Below, piece after piece: positions 12,551-22,396 of a stretch of DNA of 64,000 nucleotides. Origin of the DNA: Blattamonas nauphoetae (lineage: Eukaryota; Preaxostyla; Oxymonadida); assembly GCA_033064195.1 (NCBI GenBank), contig JARBJD010000299.1, positions 1 to 64,000 of the forward strand. Direction: 5' to 3'. The translations under genes were made by a program, and so were the position numbers. Position 1 is the first letter of the stretch. Every line of letters begins with the position of its first letter. Below the pieces are notes generated by a model. It did not search any database, was not told the DNA's origin, and was given only the letters and a program-made list of their open reading frames with translations.

Positions 12551-12681
12551 GGGGCGTCTCCTTCTTGAAAGAGTCCCATAAAACTCAGGCAAGCAATACA
12601 CTTTCGTGAAGTTGAGGGGCGTCTCCTTCTTCGAAAGAATCCTGTAACCTTGGGCATGTAATGCACTTTCAGATGCGATGG
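12551..12681 (+). repeat. Two-copy 65-base tandem repeat
   Basis: Two diverged copies start with ggggcgtctccttctt at 12551 and 12616, and both contain a variant of caatacactttc. The spacing is 65 bases. It lies inside the 4.67-kb insertion, and its function is unknown. Confidence 0.7.
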
Positions 12682-12870
12682 GGCTCTCACATCACAGCCA
12701 GAAGTATCAACTCAACTCCCCACCAATGTCGGAGTAACAGAACTTGCTATCAGGAGGTGGCAGCCCCGAAGGGGGTCACGGCCAAAGAAGGTCATACCTT
12801 TGGAACAAGGACAAGAAGGCTTCTTCCTTTCTATTCTCTCTTTGCTTCTTTATAGCTTTACCTTTCAAAA

Positions 12871-12948
12871 TTCACTGTGTTGATGAGCCCTCGTTTGGAC
12901 TTGGAGTGACCAGGGGAACTCCTCCAAGACAAACGAGTGCTCATCAAC
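12871..12948. repeat. Joined element ends forming a hairpin
   Basis: The arms 12879-12906 and 12922-12948 are imperfect inverted copies of each other (gttgatgagccctcgtttgg against its complement with a few differences). Read on the minus strand, the block equals the right-end sequence seen at 13243 joined directly to the left-end sequence seen at 8571. It is therefore what a head-to-tail junction of two element copies, or a closed circle, would look like. Confidence 0.65.
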
Positions 12949-13151
12949 CTTGAGCTCTGCCACACAACCTGGCAAGTTCTGGCTTTTTCACTTCACCTCG
13001 TCTCATTAGACCATTTGGCAAGTTTTTGTTCCCTGTTAGGGATTTCTTGCCCACATAACCTTTTTTGCTTTCATCAACGGCCCCATTTTGGGGTAAACCA
13101 ACCTGTGAACTCTAAGTTCCCCGTTGGGTTTATTAGGGACAGATAAATCTT

Positions 13152-16100
13152 TTATTTTGTTTCCTTGAATCTCATGATCGGCCAGCCCGTACTACACTTC
13201 ATGGGATATTCACTGTGTTGATGAGCACTCGTTTGTCTTGGAGCTTTCAGAGCAGAGACAGTTCGCTGACCAGCTGCGAGGACGAAGCCGAGGTTGGAGA
13301 GAACGAGCGAGTGGCCCTCCAAAACGGCGAGTGATCCGGTCTGCTCGATCGACATCGTTTCTTTCTCGTTCTTCGACTTAACCGTTTGGGTTGGATGGAA
13401 AGTGGAGAGGTGAGACTTGATGACACCAGCACTGCTCACAATCAACTCTGTCCCTGCTTTCTTCAGACGCAGAAAGCCAGTCTCCAGTGTCTGGCAAGGA
13501 AGTTGAGGAAGACCACAGTTCAGATGATCCTCTCCATTCTCGTTCACTGAGAGTGTTGCTTCTGCTTCGGTGTGAGGATACCAGAAGAACAGCAGACTCT
13601 CCGCACCTCTATCGCCAGTCTTCCCAACAATCTTCATTCTCTCGTCCAGCGAGAAGACAGTGTCTGGCCGGAGAGGCATTGTCTGTTTCAGAAGAGCGAA
13701 GGGAGGGGACATGGAGAGTGCGGCGAGATCAGTTGCTTCGGCGAAGATGAGCGAGCCTGCTCCATTCGATGTGATTCTGTCGAAGATGGCGGATGTGCTT
13801 GTTGTGAACGTCGAGTCGAGTGAGAGACGGACAGTGGATCCTTCCGAAGGATGAGTGAAGCGCAGCTGAGTGACAATCGAGGCAGTGATGGTCAGCTTGC
13901 CTTCCGCACCAACTCCGATCAGCGTGGTCAGAGTGGATGGCAGGGCTGTCACAGAATCGCCCCCAATTCGACAGAACGACAGCAACAGCTCGCCTGACGA
14001 GACGATGAAGAGAGGAGACGCTGAACATGTCGAATCAATCGAGAAATGGATGGATGTCAAACTGAGAGTCGAAGACGAGAAATCAACGACGAATTGTGTG
14101 GCTGCCTTCAGATTGACAACGATTGGAGATGATGCCGCTGGGTGAATGGCCAGGTTGGACGTGATGGCATGTCGAGTTGAGACAGAAGAGGCAATTTTGA
14201 GTGAGACTTCGGAGAGCGTGTGAGTTGTGGCTGAGACAAAGGCAGAATCGAGAGACGAGCAAGCAAGAGAGGAAGAGCCACAGTTCGTGTGAGTCGACGA
14301 GTGCACTGACGAATCCACAAACACTGTTCCTGCCGGAGCAATCAAGAAAAGAAGGAGAGGAAGCGAGAACCATTCGTCCGACGATGTTCTGCCTCGATCC
14401 TCAACATAAAACGCATTTGGCGGCGTCGATAACGAGAAGCTGCCCTTCCACAATGTTCGAGTGATCGACAATTCGGGATTCGACGTGCGCACAAACACAT
14501 GTTCTCCTTTTCTGTCAGACGAGCACGAACACGACGAGAATGACGTAGACAGAACAGAGATCACTCCATCCGTGTCAATCTCAACAAGTGCCGACGATGT
14601 TGTTTGGAGCGAGGAGAACGAGACAGAGGAGAGAGTGATGGAGGCCGAGGATGGAGTCGATGTGGAGATGAGCTGGATGATCGGATGGGAGAAGGAGGCG
14701 AGCGACGAGGAGGACGTGTTGAACGTGCTCGACTCAATCACAACTGGCCGACCTTCCGACTTGATCAGAGGCTGCGAGTGTGGCCCTCCCAAACTGCACA
14801 CAATTCCCACTTTCGACAATCCCAGCCTTCCTCCACTCTCCTCCAGAACGAACAGCCCAACTTCCACACTCGTCAAGATGTCCAGATCTGAAATCGAGAA
14901 GAGCGCTAATTTCTTGATTGTGAACAGAAACGGAGAAGTGATGGTCTTGTTCACTTCCACAATCGTTCGAAGTGTTTGCCCTGCTTCAACCTTCTTTCCT
15001 GCCGTTCCCGACACCGCAACATCCTGTTCCGACACGACAACGTCTTTCTCAAAATACGACATGTTCCACACAAACTTGATCGACTGCGGAAACAGATCCC
15101 CATTCGGGTATGTCGTCTTCAGAAACTGAATCCCATACGCCAGCGTCGCACAGAACGACGACGTCCATTTGCAGTCAACCGAATCATTTCCACTCACTCC
15201 TGACATCACCTCTTTCACAGACCCGTTCACTGAAATCGACGGTGTCGGAATCAGAAGACCGATCACCGATTTGTCCGCCTCGGGTCGTCCCTCAATCACA
15301 ACATGATCATCCGCACTCAGCGATCCTCCTCCAAACTCACTCAGTTTCGACGTCTCAACGGAAGAGAACAGCGTCGACCCAACAAACAGATCCTGACCCA
15401 AAAGCGCTGTGTTCTGCTCAAAGCGAGCGTCGTTCGTGTCTGTGCTGAAGAAGCGGATTGGCATGGACGATGTTGACCTGCCAGTCACGAACAACGCTCC
15501 TCCCTTTCCTTGCGGACTCAGTCTGTCGCCCCCTCCCACCGCCGAGCAGTTTTGGAAGGTCGTCGAGAACTTTGATGACTTCGCGTGAGTGACTCTCACG
15601 TATTTCGATCCGTCCAGCTCAACAAACAGCGCTCCCCCGTTCCGCGCTGTGCAGTGCTCGAATGCGGAATCGGAACATGTCACAGTCGTGTTCACTGCAT
15701 GAAGAACCGCCCCATCTCCGCGTGTTTCCAAGTTGCTGAAAATGGTCTCGCTCAAACTAACCGTGCATGATTGGCAATCAATGAACGAGCTCTCTCCAAG
15801 TTTGATTAGAGTTGTTAGTTGAACGGTTATTATCATGACATTCAGCGTTCCACCCCGACATTGGATGAATGGTTGTTGCTGATTGGTTGAGATGGTGATC
15901 CCAAAATTCTCAATGTTCAACGAAGTCGCTCCCTCTTCAACGACGAACAGTGGCTCCTCGAAAGATCCGTCGATTGTCAGTGGAGTCGTCCGAAATCTGG
16001 CGATCCCTCCATCCCCGACACGAGCAAGGGTTTGGGTGTAAGTTATGATGGAAAGACTCGTGGAATAAACGAACACGTTCTTCCGTACGATGACGAGGGG

Positions 16101-18137
16101 ATCAAAAACAATCTTGGAATCAGATCTGATCTGGACCTGTGTTGTTGATTCCATCCAAGAATCGATCTCGTTCCGCAATCCTCTGAACCACGAGAGTGGG
16201 ATTCCAGATTCAAAACGGATCGCGAGAGGGTGTTCGATGCCTCGGCTTGAGAAGTGTAGGTATGGACAGATGACATCGTGTGATGTTGACAAGTCAAGGA
16301 GAATGTGGGGACGGGCACTGGTTGAGCGACAAGACGAGGTGGTGTCGAAGCTGGTTGATGTGAAGCCAGAGTGTGAGATATCGTTTCCGCAATTCGAGAA
16401 GGTGTTGTTGGCTGTGTTGGATGTGAAGATGACAGAAGTGAAGATGGCTGAGCTGGTTGTTCCTGTTGCGACGAGATCCAAACATCCTGCTCGACCAGAC
16501 GAAGAGCAGTGAGCGAAGTCACATGTTTCGAATCTCAGGACTTGAGAAGAGCTCGAATCAATGCAACTGCCTCCTTCTCCTCCACTTCGCGTGATCAACA
16601 TCAGCCAGCAATGCTGATAGGAAACAGATGCTGTCCCAGAAATCGAGATTACAGCGTCACTCTTCATCTCGATCGAGTTGAACCAGCACGCAAGGAGTTT
16701 CGACGATCCCGACGAAAATGAGAAGAGGGACACTTCGTGCGATTTGATGCATTCGATTCGGACTGTCGAGAGGCGAGTCTCTTTCGACGATTCCATTTTG
16801 ATGAGCTGGCTGGTCGAGTCTTTGGGTTTCAGAGAAAGTGAAACAAGTGTCAGATTCCCACTTCCAGACACGGTCAGACCAGACGAGACAATTGTTGTTG
16901 AGAGGGAGGTGTTGGTGAGGAAGCCAGCACCAAACATTTCAACGTTCGACGAGATCGATGTTTCCGGAACTTCGAATGATCCAGTGCCCACGTTGATGAG
17001 ATTTGTCCCACTTCCTGTTTTCGAGAGTGCAGTGCTGAGCGATCCACACGGACTGCCATCTGAACAATCCCCGCTTTCCCCATCTTCCACAAAGAACACG
17101 TTGGTCGGCGGGATGACAGCTGATGGAGATGGGAAGAGGGCGTCTTTGGAGGTCGAGTTTCCATTTCGTGCATTGTCGTAGAAATACCCAAGTTTTGGAC
17201 TCATCGACGTTGATGTGCACCCGAACACAGAATCTGTGGAATACATTGTCAGGCTTGTTGAGAGATGGACGATGTCATTCCCGCGAAAGTGTGCCAATGT
17301 GTCTGGATCGCTCGCATACGTCTCAGTTGCCACATTCTCTTCAAAATGACAGTCAACGAGAAGGGCAGTCCCTCCTCCAGAGAAATTGATGGCTCCACCC
17401 GATTTAGCTCTGTTCTTCCGAAAGACAGTCCGAGTGAAGGGGAGATTAGCGACATGTGAGAGGTACAAAGCTCCTCCTTTCGGGTCTGCAGAACAGCCTT
17501 CGAAGAGTGTGTCGGACAGAAAGAGGCGTGAGTGGGTGACATAAAGCGACCCACCAAACCCAATCGCTGTTTGTTTTCGAAAGACGCAGTTGGAGACGAA
17601 GATGAATGAGATGGAGTTTGTGACTTGGAAAGAGCGCGCAGGAGAGATGCGAGGTGTGTCTGGCTCTGAGTCAGGGTCGGGAGGGGGAGGGGAGAAGGTG
17701 GACGAGACGAGGAAGATGTGGAGGAAGGAGGTGAAGTAGAGTTGGTTCGACCCAGTCGAGACAGTCGATTCTCGCCAGAATGTGAAGGTGCACGAGTCAA
17801 TTAAACAATCCACATTCAAATCGCGCTTCGCTCGACAGTCGATCAGCGTGTTGTGGTTCAGCCCGATTTCCACATTGAAAGTGCACGACGAGAATTTCAC
17901 GTTTCCTTGGAGAGGGTTCAGATAGATCATCGTGAATGCTTTCGACGTGTTTGTTGCTGTGAATGTGCAGCTGGTGAACGAATAATGCGAAAACGAGGGA
18001 TCAACTTTGATCTGCTGTGTGATCGACGTGAAAGTCGTGTCTTCTTCGATTTCTTTTGTTGATCCGCCATCCTCCGTATTGTCCCAATAATTTTGAAAGA
18101 ATCCATCCGTTTCACTGGTCTTTCTATCAAATTCTGT
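13152..18137 (-). CDS. Receptor beta-helix ectodomain, middle part
   Basis: The frame is open from a TAG just upstream of 18137 to a TAA at 13152, about 1660 codons; the first ATG is at 17930. It is Ser/Thr-rich with strand repeats such as SFTSCTFTATN and GNVKFSSCTF, and the cysteine module recurs (DCSDGSPCGSLSTAL, NCGSSSLACSSLDSAF, NCGLPQLPCQTLETGF). There is no membrane helix and no kinase-like domain. The last 30 or so residues (13152-13243) are translated from the end of the inserted element, so the natural C-terminus is missing. The frame stays beta-helix right up to the border, and the frame across the insertion (3226-8568) resumes with beta-helix (FLSISSCSFGSL). I infer one gene split in two. 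Upstream of 18137 an intron or decay interrupts the frame. Confidence 0.8.
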   Translation of the reverse strand, partial: TEFDRKTSETDGFFQNYWDNTEDGGSTKEIEEDTTFTSITQQIKVDPSFSHYSFTSCTFTATNTSKAFTMIYLNPLQGNVKFSSCTFNVEIGLNHNTLIDCRAKRDLNVDCLIDSCTFTFWRESTVSTGSNQLYFTSFLHIFLVSSTFSPPPPDPDSEPDTPRISPARSFQVTNSISFIFVSNCVFRKQTAIGFGGSLYVTHSRLFLSDTLFEGCSADPKGGALYLSHVANLPFTRTVFRKNRAKSGGAINFSGGGTALLVDCHFEENVATETYASDPDTLAHFRGNDIVHLSTSLTMYSTDSVFGCTSTSMSPKLGYFYDNARNGNSTSKDALFPSPSAVIPPTNVFFVEDGESGDCSDGSPCGSLSTALSKTGSGTNLINVGTGSFEVPETSISSNVEMFGAGFLTNTSLSTTIVSSGLTVSGSGNLTLVSLSLKPKDSTSQLIKMESSKETRLSTVRIECIKSHEVSLFSFSSGSSKLLACWFNSIEMKSDAVISISGTASVSYQHCWLMLITRSGGEGGSCIDSSSSQVLRFETCDFAHCSSSGRAGCLDLVATGTTSSAIFTSVIFTSNTANNTFSNCGNDISHSGFTSTSFDTTSSCRSTSARPHILLDLSTSHDVICPYLHFSSRGIEHPLAIRFESGIPLSWFRGLRNEIDSWMESTTQVQIRSDSKIVFDPLVIVRKNVFVYSTSLSIITYTQTLARVGDGGIARFRTTPLTIDGSFEEPLFVVEEGATSLNIENFGITISTNQQQPFIQCRGGTLNVMIITVQLTTLIKLGESSFIDCQSCTVSLSETIFSNLETRGDGAVLHAVNTTVTCSDSAFEHCTARNGGALFVELDGSKYVRVTHAKSSKFSTTFQNCSAVGGGDRLSPQGKGGALFVTGRSTSSMPIRFFSTDTNDARFEQNTALLGQDLFVGSTLFSSVETSKLSEFGGGSLSADDHVVIEGRPEADKSVIGLLIPTPSISVNGSVKEVMSGVSGNDSVDCKWTSSFCATLAYGIQFLKTTYPNGDLFPQSIKFVWNMSYFEKDVVVSEQDVAVSGTAGKKVEAGQTLRTIVEVNKTITSPFLFTIKKLALFSISDLDILTSVEVGLFVLEESGGRLGLSKVGIVCSLGGPHSQPLIKSEGRPVVIESSTFNTSSSSLASFSHPIIQLISTSTPSSASITLSSVSFSSLQTTSSALVEIDTDGVISVLSTSFSSCSCSSDRKGEHVFVRTSNPELSITRTLWKGSFSLSTPPNAFYVEDRGRTSSDEWFSLPLLLFLIAPAGTVFVDSSVHSSTHTNCGSSSLACSSLDSAFVSATTHTLSEVSLKIASSVSTRHAITSNLAIHPAASSPIVVNLKAATQFVVDFSSSTLSLTSIHFSIDSTCSASPLFIVSSGELLLSFCRIGGDSVTALPSTLTTLIGVGAEGKLTITASIVTQLRFTHPSEGSTVRLSLDSTFTTSTSAIFDRITSNGAGSLIFAEATDLAALSMSPPFALLKQTMPLRPDTVFSLDERMKIVGKTGDRGAESLLFFWYPHTEAEATLSVNENGEDHLNCGLPQLPCQTLETGFLRLKKAGTELIVSSAGVIKSHLSTFHPTQTVKSKNEKETMSIEQTGSLAVLEGHSLVLSNLGFVLAAGQRTVSALKAPRQTSAHQHSEYPMKCSTGWPIMRFKETK
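13167..13243 (-). repeat. Inverted end repeat, right copy
   Basis: Reverse complement of the 8571-8663 block, covering gaatctcatgatcggccagc through gggatattcactgtgttgat to gtttgtcttggag, where receptor coding sequence resumes on the high-coordinate side. Confidence 0.8.
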
Positions 18138-18811
18138 CTATTCTTGTTCCAGGAACAGATTAAAGTCCTCAATCTCCACGGATATCTTCTCTCAAAACTT
18201 CGTTTCTACACATCCTCTTTTCAAGCACTGACTCTCCAACCTTCATTGTGACCTCACTGCTCCACCTTTGATAAACTGCGTTCCACTCAGATCGATGTAC
18301 ATCAAGTCACATGTGTGAAGATCGGGTGTGCTCTTTTCACTTTCTTTGAAACTCGTAGCACCTGAAAGCGGATTCTCTTTTTCCATGACGGTTACTCTTG
18401 GAGATTAAGATAATAATGTCCCAATGTCTCTTCACCAGTGTCAAACAGACATATAAAACCTGTTTGTTCTCAATTTTCTCTCATAATTTCAGATAGACAA
18501 AGGAAAGGAGTGTTCAGGACACGATCGATGATGATCTTGCCAGATGGGTGCAAACATGTGTCCAATTCAAGAAAAAATACTTGTACTCCTGGGTTCATGC
18601 AGAAATCTAATTTCAACTGATAATTCAAGTGCAATAGAGCATTTTCGAGACTATTGAGTATTTTGCCTCTATTTCTTCACAATACATCTTATCCGTACTC
18701 TCCATTGTAGAACCTTCTTTTTTCACATTGTCTCACCTCATGATCTTCTCTCATCTGTTTTTGAAACAATAAATGTGTTCAATTGGCGTTTCAAAAAAGT
18801 GTCGTTTCTCG
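18138..18811. other. Gap between receptor fragments
   Basis: No open frame of note on either strand. The stretch is AT-richer than the flanking beta-helix pieces. It may hold an intron or decayed receptor sequence. Confidence 0.4.
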
Positions 18812-19309
18812 TCACGATCGAAGCTCAATTTCGAAACAAACCCCTTTTCCATCATATTTGAGTGATTTTAAGAATTTGGAGAAAAATAAAAAAAGTGAAA
18901 CCATCCATAGTGTTTTGGCTCTTTTCAAAATTATTGGGACATTCACACACTCCGTCATTGAGCAGTTGGTGCAACTGAACTCTTTGTGCTGGCATATCTC
19001 CGGAATGATGGTTCCTGTGAGCCCATTTTCGACATATTTCAAGTGTGAGTCGATGATTCTGAGACTCTGGAGTTTCGGTTTGGATGTTGATGAAAATTGG
19101 CTTGATGTCAGATTTCGAAAGCTGCATGCTGATAGGATGGAATTAATTCTGAATGTCGATGAAATCTGAGAGAATGAGGGCGAGAGAGTGAAGGAGATTC
19201 CAGTTTGGCTCGATACGGTTTGTGAAGAGAGGGAAAGAGAATGAACCGAGACAGAGAGGGAATCTGTGAAGGATTGATCCTCCAAAATGCTCGTCAAAGC
19301 TCCCATCAC
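18812..19309 (-). pseudogene. Receptor beta-helix fragment
   Basis: A 165-codon frame with the same Ser/Thr-rich strand pattern as its neighbours (SVSVHSLSLSSQTVSS, LQSLRIIDSHLKYVENGL, SILSACSFRNLTSS) and several cysteines. It lies between the hAT-like element and the 13152-18137 frame, in the same orientation, so it is best read as another piece of the same receptor gene. The low-coordinate end drifts into hydrophobic, non-repeat sequence, suggesting an intron or decay. It has no signal peptide. Confidence 0.6.
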
Positions 19310-19971
19310 CCCAAGTTCAGCAAAAAAGTGCAGTCATGGACAAAAGTTCTCGGTTTTCCGGTCCAGAAACACTGAGCGGTGAAATTTGGTTTTTATATTG
19401 TCAGACACTTCATCATCAAAAAAGACCATTGTGGCGAGAAAATCAGAGCGAGCAGTTTAGGCATGGCTGACCGGCACTGACCGGTCAGTTTTCACCGAAA
19501 AGTACTGACGGTCACTGACCGGAGAAATTTGGGAACCCATAATCTGAATATACCATTTCTCCGAAGTCTTTTCAAATTAAACAGAGAAATGAGTTATTGA
19601 CATGAGGTGTGATAGAAACCAAGAATTAGACACAGAAATGACTCTATTCGTGATAATTAAATCACTTTCAAAGGAATCCAATCTCCAAACACCAGTGAAA
19701 GGCGATCTATGTCGAATACAACGATCAATGGGTTTGATCCCGATCACATATCAAGACAAGCGCTTTCGTGATAATTCTGTGTGGAAAACAAGTATTTAAT
19801 AACAATGACTCGAGTTATTCCTTTGTCTCTTTCACAATCTTGTCTTCTGCCAAAACTTGAACAAAACTCTCCGATTTGGAGTGAAGTCTGAGAAGGAACA
19901 AGGTAGACATGAACGACTAAACAAAAGAAGATTCAATCACGATCACAGAATCGAAAGAAGTCCAATTTTCC

Positions 19972-20409
19972 ATGTCTCCACTCGCAGATCGGCCAAATGG
20001 CCAACCCAACGATGAAAACCACTATTCACAGACATCGCCGTTCACATTGGCCATCCCATCGTTCTTTCCGTCCTCACTTTACGTTCGAACGACTTCTGAA
20101 ATAACTAAATCGAATCATCTCAACGAGGAAGACCACAATTTCAAGAGCAAGTCGGTTCCAACAATGTCGAGTTTGAATGAAATGACGAAGTTTGGGTTGG
20201 AAGTGTCTGAAGCATCTGAGAGATTGATGAAGGACGAGACGTGTGAGGAGGGAGAAGGGAAAGAAGATTGCGGGGAGAACAAGAAGGATGAGAACAGGAA
20301 GGAAGATGATGGGGTCAGAATGCTCGTTGATCGTCCCGAGTCACTCACATCGCATTCAACTCTCCCACCCACCCTCCCAAAGAACAAGCAACTGACACTG
20401 CCAGTCTGA
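19972..20409 (+). CDS. Unknown frame carried inside hAT copy 1
   Basis: 145 codons from an ATG. The middle is acidic and Lys/Glu-rich (ETCEEGEGKEDCGENKKDEN) and the ends are Ser/Pro/Thr-rich. No domain is recognised and it does not resemble a transposase. The base composition is more GC-rich than the surrounding element DNA. It may be a captured host exon or a chance frame. Confidence 0.35.
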   Translation: MSPLADRPNGQPNDENHYSQTSPFTLAIPSFFPSSLYVRTTSEITKSNHLNEEDHNFKSKSVPTMSSLNEMTKFGLEVSEASERLMKDETCEEGEGKEDCGENKKDENRKEDDGVRMLVDRPESLTSHSTLPPTLPKNKQLTLPV

Positions 20410-20813
20410 CCCTCACCTTAATCACAACATTCCTGCAGACGACACTCTCACTCCCACATCTCACTGAACGTCGAGTGGATTCAACTTCACTTCGTCATCA
20501 ATTTCAGAACGTGCTGTGACACGTTCGCATCCGTCACTCTTCCCTCTCTCGTCTTTCATAGAACAGGCGAAGGGGCACGAGATTGGAGTTGTCGTGTCCG
20601 TCGGAAGATCATGGGTGGACACAAACAAATGAAAATCCGATTCTGGAATGACAGAACTGCTCGAGACAGGAATGCAGACTGAGGATGACAAAGGAAGAGG
20701 TAGATGACCCACAGGAAGGACGAGAGGTCGGATTCAGACGAGTGCGACGAAACGAAGGATCTGTCTGTGGCTAAACTGACAGAAGCAGAAGGGAACAGCC
20801 CACATCTGTTCTT

Positions 20814-21011
20814 TCACTTCAAATAGAAGACCGAGGACGGAGTGAACGGAAAAGATTGGGGTGAATGACAAAGAAGGAAGAAACATCGAAGAATCTGCCA
20901 GAGAACGCCAATAGGAAAGTGAGTATCATTCCAAACACCTTCCAAGCATCTGCGATTATCACCAAGCTCGTCCACTCGTTCGAAAATGGTCAGCCCACCA
21001 CCTTTTAGCAT
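20814..21011 (-). pseudogene. Possible captured exon inside hAT copy 1
   Basis: The first 40 codons (GGGLTIFERVDELGDNRR, then FPIGVLWQILRCF) look like real protein sequence and then run into a likely splice donor (gtttcttcc). I do not recognise the parent gene. A host gene fragment with intron sequence would fit capture at the DNA level. Confidence 0.35.
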
Positions 21012-21733
21012 GGAGAGAGCACACTAACCTGATTCAGAAGATGAAGAAGACCAAACAGGAGCAAAGATCCAGATGAATACTTGGAATATACTGATTGCAC
21101 ATCATCTCCTCATTGATGCACCAACACGCCTTTGATCTGTTGCGTTGGTTTTCCCCTCCATTCCAATTTATTTGTTCAGCTTGTTGAGAAGAGATGATGT
21201 AACTGCATGAAAGAGGACCTAGAGAGAGGATAATGATCCACAAAAGCAATTGTAGAGAGAAATATGAGGAGTCAAAAACACAACTTGACGATTTAGTCGA
21301 TCCACATCATGGATAACGATTCATTTAGTAAATCTGGACATGAATACAAGCTCTTTTGTCATTTTCTTGTTCATTTCATGTAATTTAAGCAATAACAGAG
21401 ATCTGACCCTTTGAATAATTATGGAGTGACACTGACCGCCACTTTTGGCCGGTCAGCCATGCCTAGAGCAGTTGTTTCATGATGGAGATACGGAAGAATG
21501 AAGAGTCTGAAAAAAAGTGACAAAAATATGTGCTCAACCACAATCGACCATTTTTCACACAGTGAGAGGTGGTGATGAGATGAGATCATTGATACCGAAA
21601 TTAGCGAGATCCTCAGCCTCCTCCGCAAGAAAATGCAAACATTCGTAAAAAAACGTCTACAGTGGAATGGTTCGTATTTCTCACCCACTAACTGTAGACC
21701 AGCCTACTAACCTCGATGCGTATTGATGTCATG

Positions 21734-22396
21734 TCACCTCCACACATGTGTAGTTTCAGCATCGAACTCCTTTCCCAAATCGTCAGACCAGAGTTTGTCA
21801 TTTTTCCTGCCGACCACTTTTGTCCATGACTGGTGACATCGCGAAAGAATCAGTGTCGATGCCGAGTGGTCCATCAATCCAGTCGAAGAAACCACGAATG
21901 GGGAGCTTCCAGATGAAAGAAGGAACGAAACACTGTCAACAGAAACGTGGGATGATGAGAGCAATCCACACGACACAGAATTCTGACTTTCACCTGGTTG
22001 AACGGACTGATTGTATTCTCCTTTCGGTGATAGAAGATCGAACGTGAGAGTTGAAAGGGAAAGGGTGGTGTTTTTCAGAACGAAAAGACTGACTGCTTTG
22101 TGATTCTGGACGGTTCGATTATTCTGGTTCCCATTTTGGTGATCTCCGATTTCATGAGACAATGACGGTGTTACAATTGTATTGAGCTGTCCAGTGAGAG
22201 ATACCACACAAGAGACAATTGAGATCGGCGAGCATGAGAACGATTTGCTGTCAAGTGTGATTTCGTTCGTATCTCTCTCAAAATCGTTTGTCGACGGAAG
22301 AAAAGCTTGCAAGAGAGCATCAAGAGAATCCAATTGTGCCGGTGCTGCTCCAAATTTGGACCATACGATTGTGGTCACCCAGACAAGGAGATGCAT
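21734..22396 (-). pseudogene. 5' end of a receptor gene with signal peptide
   Basis: From an ATG at 22396 the product starts MHLLVWVTTIVWSKFGAAPA, a clear secretion signal. Ser/Thr-rich beta-helix sequence follows (SPISIVSCVVSLTGQLNT, LFVLKNTTLSLSTLTFDL, SCGLLSSSHVSVDSVSFL). The 220-codon frame ends at 21734, about 260 bases before the hAT-like insertion. It matches the N-terminal layout of the intact receptor at 41745-50180. I read it as the start of the locus whose remaining parts lie at 18812-19309, 13152-18137 and 3226-8568. A short independent secreted protein is less likely. Confidence 0.65.

Larger units (their letters stand above)
8571..13243. mobile_element. 4.67-kb insertion with inverted ends, family not recognised
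   Basis: The segment is bounded by a near-identical inverted sequence of about 70-90 bases, at 8571-8663 and 13167-13243. Outside both ends the DNA is receptor beta-helix coding sequence in an open minus-strand frame. Inside there are only short, decayed frames. The least random is 10402-10728 (plus, 108 codons from an ATG), with no recognisable domain. 11139-11348 (minus) also looks weakly coding. I could not assign a transposase, integrase or polymerase, so the class is open. I see no clean target duplication: the flanks share only a few bases. It is an old, internally degraded element or a rearranged repeat cluster. Confidence 0.6.
19458..21465. mobile_element. Non-autonomous hAT-like transposon, copy 1
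   Basis: The element is 2008 bases long. Both ends start TAGGCATGGCTGACCGG (17 bases, perfect inverted match) and are flanked by the 8-base direct repeat gagcagtt (19450-19457 and 21466-21473). An 8-base duplication with TAG-type ends is the hAT signature. Subterminal copies of actgaccgg lie just inside. About 110 bases at the left end and 65 at the right end are shared with the copy at 32345-34612, while the interiors differ completely. No transposase is present. The interior instead holds coding-like pieces, so it looks like a gene-fragment-carrying (Pack-type) element. Confidence 0.9.

Noticed and set aside
8571-13243. Calling the insertion a Polinton, retroelement or hAT
   Set aside because: No transposase, integrase, polymerase, capsid or protease signature was recognised and no target duplication was clear, so the class is left open.
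18852-19169. Plus-strand frame opposite the beta-helix fragment
   Set aside because: Antisense shadow; the minus-strand frame has the receptor strand pattern.
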